From Candidatus Zhuqueibacterota bacterium (GTDB lineage Bacteria > Zhuqueibacterota > Zhuqueibacteria > Zhuqueibacterales > Zhuqueibacteraceae), in the NCBI GenBank assembly GCA_022616415.1, contig JAKEEU010000250.1, positions 1-64,000 of the forward strand: 64,000 nt of DNA. Reading direction: 5' to 3'. The notes under the pieces were generated by a model. The model saw nothing but the letters and a program-made list of their open reading frames with translations. It was not told the origin of the DNA and searched no databases. The translations under genes were made by a program, and so were the position numbers. Shown here piece by piece: positions 53,249 to 61,595 of this stretch (position 1 is the stretch's first letter; every line of letters begins with the position of its first letter).

Positions 53249-54463
53249 ATGAAATTCAACACCATTGAAGAAACCATAGCCGATTTTCGCGACGGCAAGC
53301 TTTTGATCGTCGTCGATGACGAAGACCGTGAGAATGAAGGCGATTTTTGTTTGGCCGCTGAAAAAGCGACGCCAGAAAAAATCAATTTTATGGCCAAGCA
53401 TGGCCGCGGGTTGATTTGCGTGGCCATGCCGCTGGAGCGTCTCGAAGCGCTCGATTTGCATCCGATGGTGCCCGACAATACGGCGCGTCTCGGCACTTCA
53501 TTTACCGTTTCGGTGGATGCCAAACGCAACACCACCACCGGCATTTCCGCGCACGACCGCGCCGAGACTATTTTGCAACTCATTTCGCTGAATACCAAGC
53601 CAAGCGATCTGGCGCGCCCAGGGCACATTTTCCCGTTGCGCGCCCAGCCCGGTGGCGTTTTAACCCGCTCGGGCCACACCGAAGCCGTGGTGGATTTGGC
53701 TCGTCTCGCCAGACTTTATCCGGCCGGCGTACTCTGCGAGATCATGGACGAAGACGGCAGCATGGCGCGCGTGCCACGGCTGCTGGAAATTGCCGAGCAA
53801 TTCAATATCAAAATCGTCACGATTCGTGATCTGATCGAATATCGTCGGCGCCACGAGAAGTTGGTGCGGCGTGTGGTCACCACGCGCTTTCCAAGCCGCT
53901 ATGGCAATTTTATGCTGCACCTTTACGAAAGCGATATTGACGAAAATCACCATCTCGCCGTGGTCAAAGGCGACGTCTCAACCGGCGAGCCGACTCTGGT
54001 GCGCGTGCATTCACAATGTCTCACCGGCGATATTCTCGGCTCGTTGCGCTGCGATTGCGGCGACCAATTGGCGAGGGCGCTCCAACAGATCGAGCAAGAA
54101 GGGAGGGGCGTTCTCCTTTATATGCGGCAGGAGGGACGCGGCATCGGCCTCGCCAACAAAATTCGCGCGTACAAGTTGCAGGATGAAGGCAAGGACACCG
54201 TCGAGGCGAACGAAGCGCTTGGCTTCAAAGCCGATTTGCGGCACTACGGCATCGGCGCACAGATCCTTTACGATCTCGGCATTCGCAAGATTCGATTGCT
54301 CACCAACAATCCCAAAAAGATCGTCGGCTTGGATGGCTACGGCTTGCAAGTCGTCGAGCGCGTGCCGATTCAAGTTCCGTCAAACGCCGCCAACGAGCGC
54401 TATTTGGAAACCAAACGTAACAAGCTCGGGCATTTGCTGGTGGATGCGTTGGAAGAAAAGTAA
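53249..54463 (+). CDS. ribBA: Bifunctional DHBP synthase / GTP cyclohydrolase II
   Basis: Supplies both precursors of riboflavin. The 404-residue product has RibB first (DDEDRENEGDFCLAAE, TGISAHDRAETI, RPGHIFPLRAQPGG, TRSGHTEAVVDLARLA with its active-site acids) and RibA second (RVHSQCLTGDILGSLRCDCG with the three zinc Cys, LLYMRQEGRGIGLANKI, LRHYGIGAQILYDLGI). It follows ribD and ribE; the lumazine synthase gene ribH, often next, is not in the window. Confidence 0.96.
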   Translation: MKFNTIEETIADFRDGKLLIVVDDEDRENEGDFCLAAEKATPEKINFMAKHGRGLICVAMPLERLEALDLHPMVPDNTARLGTSFTVSVDAKRNTTTGISAHDRAETILQLISLNTKPSDLARPGHIFPLRAQPGGVLTRSGHTEAVVDLARLARLYPAGVLCEIMDEDGSMARVPRLLEIAEQFNIKIVTIRDLIEYRRRHEKLVRRVVTTRFPSRYGNFMLHLYESDIDENHHLAVVKGDVSTGEPTLVRVHSQCLTGDILGSLRCDCGDQLARALQQIEQEGRGVLLYMRQEGRGIGLANKIRAYKLQDEGKDTVEANEALGFKADLRHYGIGAQILYDLGIRKIRLLTNNPKKIVGLDGYGLQVVERVPIQVPSNAANERYLETKRNKLGHLLVDALEEK

Positions 54464-54512
54464 AGACAAAATAATTTGATGGCAAAACGCCGGCCTCCGA
54501 ATTTCCAGATGA

Positions 54513-54589
54513 CATGTCATGCTGAAAGCATCTTTTTTCAATACAAGCACGGTGCTCGACAATAAGAAGGATTCCTACAGAATGACATG
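54513..54589. repeat. CATGTCAT-type imperfect inverted repeat
   Basis: CATGTCATGCTGAAAGCATC (54513) faces GGATTCCTACAGAATGACAT (54569). Its symmetry and position just before the AlbA fragment suggest an interspersed intergenic element. Confidence 0.55.
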
Positions 54590-54607
54590 ATAACGAGAAG
54601 CCGTTTT

Positions 54608-54847
54608 ATGGATGCTAATGAACTTAAACAACTGATCCCGCTGGGCGAACTCGAATTCAAAAAGTCCTTAACGCAGCAAGACGACGCCCTGAAAACGGCC
54701 ACGGCATTTGCCAATGGCAACGGCGGCTGGATTCTCTTTGGCGTGAAACCCGATGGCAGCATTATTGGCGTGGATATTGGCGTCAATACGTTGGAAAATT
54801 TGGCCGAATTTAGAGAAGAGTTCTGGTTGAAATGGCGGAGGGAATAA
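54608..54847 (+). CDS. AlbA_2 (Schlafen-like) domain fragment
   Basis: The 79-residue product starts MDANELKQLIPLGELEFKKS and shows the core of the AlbA_2 domain (ATAFANGNGGWILFGVKPDG, SIIGVDIG). Full domains run about 120 residues and usually continue into a regulator; here the chain stops at ...FWLKWRRE. The second half of the domain is missing, so it is probably a remnant, although short stand-alone forms cannot be excluded. It lies next to a toxin-antitoxin pair on the opposite strand. Confidence 0.65.
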   Translation: MDANELKQLIPLGELEFKKSLTQQDDALKTATAFANGNGGWILFGVKPDGSIIGVDIGVNTLENLAEFREEFWLKWRRE

Positions 54848-54874
54848 CATTATGGAGAGATAAAAGATGCGCTT

Positions 54875-55222
54875 TCATTTGTTCCCGGCTGATGGCGTTT
54901 TGCCGCAGTTGTAATCAGCAACAAGAACACGGCTAATTTCTTCTTCAAGCGAGTGGCCGTTTTGATGAGCTTGAATCTCGAGATTCCGATAAACTAAAAA
55001 CGGCAGGCGCAAATTTACCGTGGCCCAGTTCTTTTTATGTGACTCTATGGCGCGAATGGCCTTGACATCATAAACTTGTTCACCGCAGAGATTGCAAATA
55101 TCTACTTTTATGTCGGGAATATGAGTAATCGTGCCGTCGGGATTGTGCAGTTCTTTCGTGATAGTATGAGGATGCATCAAACCTTTGCCGCAAGCTGGAC
55201 AAATCCAGGTTTCAGCATCCAC
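54875..55222 (-). CDS. Antitoxin with YgiT-type zinc finger and ribbon-helix-helix-like tail
   Basis: The GTG at 55222, 4 nt after the toxin stop, is the likely start (VDAETWICPACGKGL); the frame is open further up, overlapping the toxin gene, so this is not certain. About 115 residues. N-terminal zinc knuckle: CPAC about residues 9-12 and CNLC about 43-46, as in YgiT/MqsA antitoxins. In place of their usual helix-turn-helix, the C-terminal part reads NLRLPFLVYRNLEIQAHQNG then HSLEEEISRVL, which resembles the FitA/Arc ribbon-helix-helix. It probably neutralises the toxin encoded just upstream and represses the pair. Confidence 0.75.
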   Translation of the reverse strand: MDAETWICPACGKGLMHPHTITKELHNPDGTITHIPDIKVDICNLCGEQVYDVKAIRAIESHKKNWATVNLRLPFLVYRNLEIQAHQNGHSLEEEISRVLVADYNCGKTPSAGNK

Positions 55223-55226
55223 CTGC

Positions 55227-55514
55227 TTATTCTGCTTCGTGGAAGGTAATGATGAAATACTGCTTTCCGTGGCGGCGGACGATTTTCCCACACGAGTAGA
55301 TTGCTTCCCCGGAGCGCGCAGGGCCAATGATGGTGTACTTGTATCGCGCCTCGCCGATTTCATCTCTTTCTTTTTTGCGTACATAGCCATTCAGAAGAGA
55401 ATGTTTTAAATCGTCAAATGAAAATCGACCAATTTCAAGAAGGTGCTCAGCTTTTTGCGAGAAAATAAGGAAATCACGCTCCACGAGATAGATAATTTCT
55501 TCAGGAACTCGCAT
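55227..55514 (-). CDS. DUF4258-type toxin candidate (MqsR/RelE-like)
   Basis: The ATG at 55514 has AAGGGG 5 nt upstream; about 95 residues. Sequence features: AEHLLEIGRFSFDDLKHSLL, then RYKYTIIGPARSGEAIYSCG and a closing strand QYFIITFHEAE, the shape of DUF4258 proteins, distant relatives of MqsR-type mRNA interferases. The antitoxin with a YgiT-type finger follows at once. Toxin-first gene order is the rule for MqsRA. Toxicity is inferred from context. Confidence 0.75.
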   Translation of the reverse strand: MRVPEEIIYLVERDFLIFSQKAEHLLEIGRFSFDDLKHSLLNGYVRKKERDEIGEARYKYTIIGPARSGEAIYSCGKIVRRHGKQYFIITFHEAE

Positions 55515-55588
55515 ACTACCCCTTCTGCTTGGTTGATTTAATATAATCAACTTGAAACCAAATTGCAAAGACAATTTTAGATGACTTT

Positions 55589-56695
55589 ATGACCATTCCC
55601 ACCTTCCTCGTCGAACGTTGGATCGGCAAATACGAATGGACCATTCCGTACGACCTTGCCGAGACCGGCGTGTTTCCGCTGAAAGTCGAAGAGTTGTACG
55701 CGATGGATCCCGCGCTGCCGGAGCGCATCGCGGCCTGCCAGCTTGATTACGGCGTCAACCCTGGCCGCACCGAGCTGCGCGCCGCCATTGCGGAGATGTA
55801 TCCCGGCAAATCCGCCGCCGACGTTCTCATCACCCACGGCGCGATTGAAGCGAACTGGCTGCTCATGCACGCGCTCGTGAATCCCGGCGACCGCGTCGTC
55901 TGCACATGGCCGGTTTACCAGCAACTCTGGCAAATTGCGGCCTATCTCGGCGCCGACATTCGCAAATGGGATTTTCGCCACGATGCGGATTTCATCAACA
56001 TCCGCAAACTGTTGGAGAAACCGACAAAGCTTCTCATCATCAATTCGCCGAACAACCCCACCGGCGTCGCCTTTACGCGCGAACAATTGCAAACCCTGGT
56101 GGAATTGGGCGAAAAATCCGGTGCGTGGATTATTTGCGACGAGGTCTATCGCGGCATCGCGTATGATGACAATACTGTACCGCCGCCGCTCACCGCCTTG
56201 CAGGGCACGCGCACGATCACCTCGATGAGCCTCTCAAAAGTTTTCGGTTTGCCCGGCCTGCGCACCGGTTGGATCGTTGCCCCTCCGGAAGTGCGAGAAG
56301 CTTGTTTGCGTTTTCGCGATTACGTGAGCATCAGCCCGCCGAAAATTTCCGATTTGCTGGCTGAAGTGGCAATTCGAAACCGCAACAAAGTATTGGAGCG
56401 CAACCGCCGGCTGCTCTTGCGCAATCATCGCCTGCTGACGGAGTGGGCAGCGACGCATCGCGCCTTCATCAAATTAGAAACGCCGCAAGCCGGCACCACC
56501 GCTTTTCCCAAATATCTCGCCACCGTCGATTCCGAGACGTTGGGGCGGCGCTTGGTTGAGGAAAAGGGCGTGCTCATCGTGCCCGGCTTTTGCTTTGAAA
56601 CCGAGAATAACTTCCGCATTGGCTACGGCTGCGCCACGGAGTTTTTGCAGGCGGGGTTGGAGAGAATCGCGGAATTTTTGCAAGCGGTGTTGTAA
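55589..56695 (+). CDS. PLP-dependent aminotransferase class I/II
   Basis: The 368-residue product has the fold-type I pattern: substrate/aromatic region THGAIEANWLLMHALVNPGD, INSPNNPTGVAFTREQL, the Asp-Tyr pair in WIICDEVYRGIAY, the PLP lysine in SMSLSKVFGLPGLRTGW and the carboxylate-binding Arg in NNFRIGYGC. It is somewhat shorter than AspC-like enzymes and close in style to capreomycidine-synthase-like members. The substrate is unknown. It is divergent from the toxin-antitoxin pair and 36 bp ahead of polX. Confidence 0.9.
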   Translation: MTIPTFLVERWIGKYEWTIPYDLAETGVFPLKVEELYAMDPALPERIAACQLDYGVNPGRTELRAAIAEMYPGKSAADVLITHGAIEANWLLMHALVNPGDRVVCTWPVYQQLWQIAAYLGADIRKWDFRHDADFINIRKLLEKPTKLLIINSPNNPTGVAFTREQLQTLVELGEKSGAWIICDEVYRGIAYDDNTVPPPLTALQGTRTITSMSLSKVFGLPGLRTGWIVAPPEVREACLRFRDYVSISPPKISDLLAEVAIRNRNKVLERNRRLLLRNHRLLTEWAATHRAFIKLETPQAGTTAFPKYLATVDSETLGRRLVEEKGVLIVPGFCFETENNFRIGYGCATEFLQAGLERIAEFLQAVL

Positions 56696-56731
56696 GACGG
56701 TTCAAAACTTTTACATAATGAAAGCCCTCTA

Positions 56732-58456
56732 ATGGACAAAAAACAAGTCATCACCGTCCTCGAAGAAATCGGCACGCTGCTCGAGTTCAAAGGCGAAAAT
56801 CCGTTCAAGACGCGCGCCTACGCCAATGCCGCGCGCGCCCTGGAAGGCGTCACCGACGATCTGGCCGAACTGGCCGCCAATAAGCGGCTGCGCGAAATCA
56901 AAGGCATCGGTGAAGCCATCTCGGAAAAAATAACGGAGCTGGTGACGACCGGCCATTTGAAGTATTACGATGATCTGCGTGCGACTTTTCCGGCGGGACT
57001 GTTGGATTTGCTTCGCATTCCCGGTCTTGGCTCGAAAAAGGCAAAAAAGCTTTTTGACGAGCTGGGGATAGCCTCGATCGCAGCGCTCGAAAAAGCCTGC
57101 AATGAGAACCGCCTGGTCGACCTTGAAGGGTTTGGCAAAAAGAGCCAGGAAAAATTTCTCGAGGGCATCCGGCAGGTGCGCGAATTTTCCAGCCGGCATT
57201 TGTTCCATCACACGCTCGAAGCGGCCTCGCCGTTGTTTGAAGCCGTGCGCCGGCATCCCAAAGTCATTCGCGCCGAGCTGGCCGGCAGCTTGCGCCGCTG
57301 CAAGGAAACCATCAAAGACATCGACATCGTCGCCAGTTGCAAAGAGGCGGATCGGCCGGCGATCATGGAGGCGTTTACCAAATTGCCGAGCGTGCGGAAT
57401 GTCATCGCCAAGGGCGAGACCAAAAGCAGCGTGCTGTTGGAACAAGGCATTGCGGCGGATTTGCGTTTGCTCTCGGATGAAGAATATCCTTATTTGCTCC
57501 ATCACTTCACCGGCTCAGCCGAGCACAACGTGGCAATGCGCGGGCTGGCGCAAAAACGTGGCATCAAAATGAGCGACTACGGCCTGTTTAAAGGCAGCAA
57601 GCTGATCCGCTGCAAAGACGAGGCGGAAATTTTTGCGGCGCTCGGCATGAGCTACATTCCGCCGGAGCTGCGCGAGAACATGGGCGAGATCGAAGCCGCG
57701 CTCAAAGATGAAATTCCAGAGCTGATCGAAAAAGACGACTTGCGCGGCGTGCTGCACTGCCATTCGACTCACAGCGACGGCGCGAACAGCTTGCGCGAGA
57801 TGGCGGAAGCGTGCAAGAAGCTCGGCTTTGAATATCTCGGCATTTGCGACCACAGCATGTCCGTGGCGTATGCGCGCGGCCTCACGCCCGATCGCGTCAA
57901 GGCGCAGCACAAAGAAATCGACAAAATCAATGCTGAAATGAAAGGCTTTCGCATTTTCAAAGGCACCGAGTGCGACATTCTCCCCGACGGCAAGCTCGAC
58001 TATCCGGAAAAAGTTTTGGAGAGCTTTGATTTCGTCGTGGCCTCGATTCATAGCAGCATGAACATGAACGAAGAAAAAGCCACCGCCCGCTTGATCAAAG
58101 CCATGGAGCATCCGGCGGTGCGCATCATCGGCCACCCCACCGGCCGTCTCCTGCTCAGCCGCGACGGCTATCCTATCAACCATCGCAAAGTGATCGATGC
58201 CGCTGTCGCATTGGGCGTTAGCATCGAGATCAACGCCAGCCCGCATCGGTTCGACCTCGACTGGCGCTATTGCAAATACGCGCGCGACAAAGGCATGCTC
58301 ATCAGCATCAATCCCGACGCGCACAGCATCGACGGCATCAAAGATATTTTCTACGGCGTGGGCATCGCCCGCAAAGGCTGGCTGCGCAAGCAGGACGTGC
58401 TCAACACCAAATCGGTGAAGGAAATCGAGAAATGGTTTGCGAGGAAGCGAAAGTAG
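56732..58456 (+). CDS. polX: Family X DNA polymerase with PHP domain
   Basis: Fills short DNA gaps in repair. The 574-residue product is the standard bacterial PolX length. N-terminal helix-hairpin-helix segments (IKGIGEAISEKITELVTTGH, IPGLGSKKAKKLFDELG) come first, then the nucleotidyl-transferase with metal Asp in AGSLRRCKETIKDIDIV, and a C-terminal PHP exonuclease/phosphoesterase (HCHSTHSDGANSLREMAE, GICDHSMSVAYARGL, INPDAHSIDGIKD). It shares direction with the aminotransferase ahead. Confidence 0.95.
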   Translation: MDKKQVITVLEEIGTLLEFKGENPFKTRAYANAARALEGVTDDLAELAANKRLREIKGIGEAISEKITELVTTGHLKYYDDLRATFPAGLLDLLRIPGLGSKKAKKLFDELGIASIAALEKACNENRLVDLEGFGKKSQEKFLEGIRQVREFSSRHLFHHTLEAASPLFEAVRRHPKVIRAELAGSLRRCKETIKDIDIVASCKEADRPAIMEAFTKLPSVRNVIAKGETKSSVLLEQGIAADLRLLSDEEYPYLLHHFTGSAEHNVAMRGLAQKRGIKMSDYGLFKGSKLIRCKDEAEIFAALGMSYIPPELRENMGEIEAALKDEIPELIEKDDLRGVLHCHSTHSDGANSLREMAEACKKLGFEYLGICDHSMSVAYARGLTPDRVKAQHKEIDKINAEMKGFRIFKGTECDILPDGKLDYPEKVLESFDFVVASIHSSMNMNEEKATARLIKAMEHPAVRIIGHPTGRLLLSRDGYPINHRKVIDAAVALGVSIEINASPHRFDLDWRYCKYARDKGMLISINPDAHSIDGIKDIFYGVGIARKGWLRKQDVLNTKSVKEIEKWFARKRK

Positions 58457-58660
58457 CAAGGCAATCCCGCCTTGAAAATGAAATTTGAAGTTGCTATCTT
58501 GCGGCCATAAGTTTTCGAATAATGACAGAGCCTTGCATCTATTTGCTCTTTTTTCCGTACAATTCTCCACACCGGATAAAAGCAGCATTTTCCATCGGCG
58601 AAATGAACGTTTTTCAGAGTACGGCGTGTCACGTGAGTCACGAAATTTCGGAGCGAGGAG

Positions 58661-59275
58661 ATGAGTTCTCATTCAGCCAGAAGCGGCCGCGTTTTTTGGG
58701 GCGGTTTGATGATTCTTTTTGGCGTTTTGTTTCTGCTCGACAATTTAAGGATGTTGGATTTTGGCGAAGTCGTCAGCAATTTTTGGCCGTTGATTCTCGT
58801 CGCCATCGGCGTCAAGATATTGGTGTCACGAAAACGTCACGAGCCAATGACGATGCCGCCAACCGACGCCAACCTGAGTCCCGGCCCCAGCCCGGGTGCG
58901 TTTTCCACCGATTATCTTTCCGAGAGCCGTTTCATCGGTGACGTCAATTTACAGGTCACCAGCACGGCGTTTCAGGGCGGCACCGTCTCGAACTTTATCG
59001 GCGACATCAATCTTGACCTTTCCGGCATTACGCTCGCCGAGGGCCAGCGCAACCTGACGATTTCCGGCTTCATCGGCGACGTGAATCTCGTGGCGCCGAA
59101 AAGCGTGCCGTATGCGGTCACGGCTTCGCTGGCGATCGGCGATCTCGTGATGTTTGGCCGCAAGGAAGACGGCTTTGGCGTCAACCGGACTTACAAATCG
59201 CCTGAGTTTGATGCTTCGATAACGCGCTTGAATATTCGCATCTCCTTTTTTATTGGTGATATCAAAGTCTTCTAA
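58661..59275 (+). CDS. LiaF-like membrane stress protein
   Basis: The 204-residue product has two membrane helices at the N-terminus (GLMILFGVLFLLDNL and FWPLILVAIGVKILV) of the LiaI-LiaF-like type, then a linker and a C-terminal beta-helix-like domain with repeated FIGD words (SRFIGDVNLQVTS, SNFIGDINLDLSGI, SGFIGDVNLVA, SFFIGDIKVF), as in LiaF/YvqF. In Firmicutes LiaF restrains a cell-envelope two-component system; no such system is in view. The 58457-58660 gap upstream shows no feature beyond a possible promoter. Confidence 0.85.
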   Translation: MSSHSARSGRVFWGGLMILFGVLFLLDNLRMLDFGEVVSNFWPLILVAIGVKILVSRKRHEPMTMPPTDANLSPGPSPGAFSTDYLSESRFIGDVNLQVTSTAFQGGTVSNFIGDINLDLSGITLAEGQRNLTISGFIGDVNLVAPKSVPYAVTASLAIGDLVMFGRKEDGFGVNRTYKSPEFDASITRLNIRISFFIGDIKVF

Positions 59276-59918
59276 AAAAGCGCCAATCTCCGAAAAGCGC
59301 CGTCACGAGCGCATTCTCCAAAAGCTGCGTGAATTGTATCCGGAGGCGGAATGTGCCTTATGCTTCACCAATTCATTTGAGTTATTGGTCGCGACGATAC
59401 TCTCCGCACAGTCGACGGACAAAACCGTCAATCAAATCACCCCGGCGCTTTTTAAAAAATATCCAACTGCGGCAGCAATGGCCGAAGCTAATATCGCTGA
59501 GTTGGAAGAATTGATCCGGCCCGGTGGGTTCTTTCACAACAAAGCAAAGAATTTGAAAGCTTGCGCCGCAGCGGTTGCCAACGAGCATCACGGCGAAGTG
59601 CCGCGTACGATGGCAGAGCTCATCGCACTTCCCGGCGTCGGCCGCAAAACCGCCAACGTCGTGCTCGGCAACGCCTTCGGCATCAACGCCGGCGTCGTGG
59701 TGGATACGCATATCCAAAGGCTCTCGCAACGCCTCGGATTTACACAGGAACAGAACCCGGAGAAGATCGAACGCGATTTGATGAACATTGTGCCGCAGGA
59801 AGAATGGACGATCTTCGCACATCGCATGATTCAACACGGGCGGCAAATTTGCCAGGCGCGCAAGCCCAAGTGCAACGAATGCCTGCTCGCGCCGGAGTGC
59901 CCTTCGCGCCAGATATAA
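59253..59918 (+). CDS. nth: Endonuclease III
   Basis: Removes oxidised pyrimidines and nicks the abasic site. The 221-residue product starts at a GTG that overlaps the LiaF-like gene by 23 nt, so translation is likely coupled. Helix-hairpin-helix with the catalytic Lys: LIALPGVGRKTANVVLG; catalytic Asp in VVVDTHIQRLSQRLG; iron-sulfur cluster ligands spaced C-x6-C-x2-C-x5-C in CQARKPKCNECLLAPEC. All key residues are present. Confidence 0.95.
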   Translation: MVISKSSKKAPISEKRRHERILQKLRELYPEAECALCFTNSFELLVATILSAQSTDKTVNQITPALFKKYPTAAAMAEANIAELEELIRPGGFFHNKAKNLKACAAAVANEHHGEVPRTMAELIALPGVGRKTANVVLGNAFGINAGVVVDTHIQRLSQRLGFTQEQNPEKIERDLMNIVPQEEWTIFAHRMIQHGRQICQARKPKCNECLLAPECPSRQI

Positions 59919-59927
59919 TAGAAATAA

Positions 59928-59958
59928 CTTGCAACGAAAAAGGAACCGCAACGAAATA
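59928..59958 (+). repeat. 31-bp direct repeat, copy 1
   Basis: CTTGCAACGAAAAAGGAACC... ending CGCAACGAAATA. It differs by one base from copy 2 at 61354-61384. Each lies directly before a start codon, and together they bracket the class III aminotransferase gene. Confidence 0.85.
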
Positions 59959-59963
59959 GTTTT

Positions 59964-61346
59964 ATGAAGTCACGCGATTATTCACCTCTCATGGCGCAAT
60001 TCGCCGAGGATTACGCCAAGCATTCTCCCAAATCCGCGGCTTGGCACGAACGCGCGATCCAATACATGATCGACGGCGGCAGCAACACGTTGCGATTGTT
60101 GCAGCCGTTCTCGCCGCGCATTGTGAGTGCGAAAGGCGCGTGGGTGAAAGACGAGGATGGCCATCAAATTCTCGATTTCTGGCAGGGGCATCATGCAAAT
60201 ATTTTTGGCCACAATCCCGAGATGGTCACCTCGGCTTTGGCGCGCGCCTTTAGCGAAGGCTGGGGCTTGCAAACCGGCTTCACGGACCGGCTGCAAATCG
60301 AGGTGGCTGAAATCATCTGCCAACAAACCGGCGCGGAGAGAATTCGTTTCACGACCACCGGCACACTGGCGACGATGTACGCCATCCTGCTGGCGCGCAC
60401 TTTCACGGGACGCGATCTCACGCTGAAAGTCGGCGGCGGCTGGCATGGCGGGCAACCGTGGGGACTCAAAGGCGTCGGCTATCGCGATGGTTTTGCCGCA
60501 ATGGACAGCGCGGGTATTCCCGCCGGCCTGAGCGAGCAAGTGCTCATCACGAATTTCAACAACGTCGAAAAGCTGCATGACGATTTCCGGCGATATGGCG
60601 ATAAATTGGCCTGTTTTATTCTGGAGCCAATCATCGGCGCGGGCGGCTTGATGCCGGCAACGAAGGCGTATATGCAAGCCGCGCGCGAATTGACGCAGAA
60701 GCACGGTGTTATGCTCATTCTCGACGAAGTGATCTCCGGCTTTCGCTTTCGCGCCGGCACGGCGGCAGCGCTTTATGAGATTCAACCCGATTTGATGACG
60801 CTCGGTAAAGCCATCGGCGGCGGCATGCCGGTCGCAGCCATTGCCGGCCGCGCTGATATTCTGAGCCTGGCCGGACGTGGCGGAAAAGTGAAATTCGAAG
60901 GCGGAACGTATGCCGCGCATCCGGCGTGTATGTTGGCTGGCAAAACCTATATGACTTATTTGATCGAGAATGAAGCAACGATCTATCCCACCCTCGCTGT
61001 GTTAGGCAAGAAGACGCGTCAAGTCGTCACCCGGGCGTTTGCCGATGAGGGAATTTATGTGCGTTTTGCCGGCGATCGTAATGAGGCGTTGCCCGGCAAT
61101 TCGCTGCACATGCTGCTTTTTCCTTATGAAGAAGGGCACGAGTTGATGACGCCGGAGGAAGTGCGCAATCCCGCGATTTGCGACCTTGCGTTGAGCGAGA
61201 AAGTTTTGCAACTCGGCTTGCTGCTGGAAAACGTGTTCACGATGCACGGCTTGGGTTCCACCACAGCGGCGCACACGGAAGCCGATATTCAATTTCTCGG
61301 CGAAGCCTGCCGCCGGTTCGCGCAACGAATTAAACCATATTTGTAG
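59964..61346 (+). CDS. Class III aminotransferase (glutamate-1-semialdehyde mutase-like)
   Basis: The 460-residue product matches the glutamate-1-semialdehyde 2,1-aminomutase family: IVSAKGAWVKDEDGHQILDF at the start, FTTTGTLATMYAILLARTFT around the PLP phosphate, LILDEVISGFRFRAG with the PLP Asp, and the Schiff-base Lys near residue 284 in LMTLGKAIGGGMPV. True HemL proteins have SGTEA where this has TTTGTLA, so a different amine substrate is likely. No haem genes are near. A 31-bp direct repeat brackets the gene. Confidence 0.85.
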   Translation: MKSRDYSPLMAQFAEDYAKHSPKSAAWHERAIQYMIDGGSNTLRLLQPFSPRIVSAKGAWVKDEDGHQILDFWQGHHANIFGHNPEMVTSALARAFSEGWGLQTGFTDRLQIEVAEIICQQTGAERIRFTTTGTLATMYAILLARTFTGRDLTLKVGGGWHGGQPWGLKGVGYRDGFAAMDSAGIPAGLSEQVLITNFNNVEKLHDDFRRYGDKLACFILEPIIGAGGLMPATKAYMQAARELTQKHGVMLILDEVISGFRFRAGTAAALYEIQPDLMTLGKAIGGGMPVAAIAGRADILSLAGRGGKVKFEGGTYAAHPACMLAGKTYMTYLIENEATIYPTLAVLGKKTRQVVTRAFADEGIYVRFAGDRNEALPGNSLHMLLFPYEEGHELMTPEEVRNPAICDLALSEKVLQLGLLLENVFTMHGLGSTTAAHTEADIQFLGEACRRFAQRIKPYL

Positions 61347-61353
61347 TTTTAAT

Positions 61354-61384
61354 CTTGCAACGAAAAGGGAACCGCAACGAAATA
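61354..61384 (+). repeat. 31-bp direct repeat, copy 2
   Basis: CTTGCAACGAAAAGGGAACC... ending CGCAACGAAATA; its last base is the A of the next ATG. It holds the AAGGGA that may serve as ribosome site. See copy 1 at 59928. Confidence 0.85.
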
Positions 61385-61584
61385 TGATTTTTCGCAAAAT
61401 TTTCAAACCTCCGATTATCCAAGAATGGACGGCGCTTCTCCGCGAGAAAGGCATTAAAGGTTTCTTGCGCGAGAAAGGCTGGAAAGTGCTGGCAGCGATT
61501 TTTGTTTTCTACCTGGTGCGTGATACGGTGATTTATTTGTTGATTCCGTTTCTCATCGCGCAGGGATTTATTTGCGGCAAGTAG
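61384..61584 (+). CDS. Small single-pass membrane protein
   Basis: A 66-residue product: basic, amphipathic first half (QEWTALLREKGIKGFLREKG) and one membrane helix (VLAAIFVFYLVRDTVIYLLI) with a short polar end. The start directly abuts the 31-bp repeat. No family recognised. The methyltransferase gene starts 11 bp after its stop. Confidence 0.65.
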   Translation: MIFRKIFKPPIIQEWTALLREKGIKGFLREKGWKVLAAIFVFYLVRDTVIYLLIPFLIAQGFICGK

Positions 61585-61595
61585 CCCTTCCAAAC

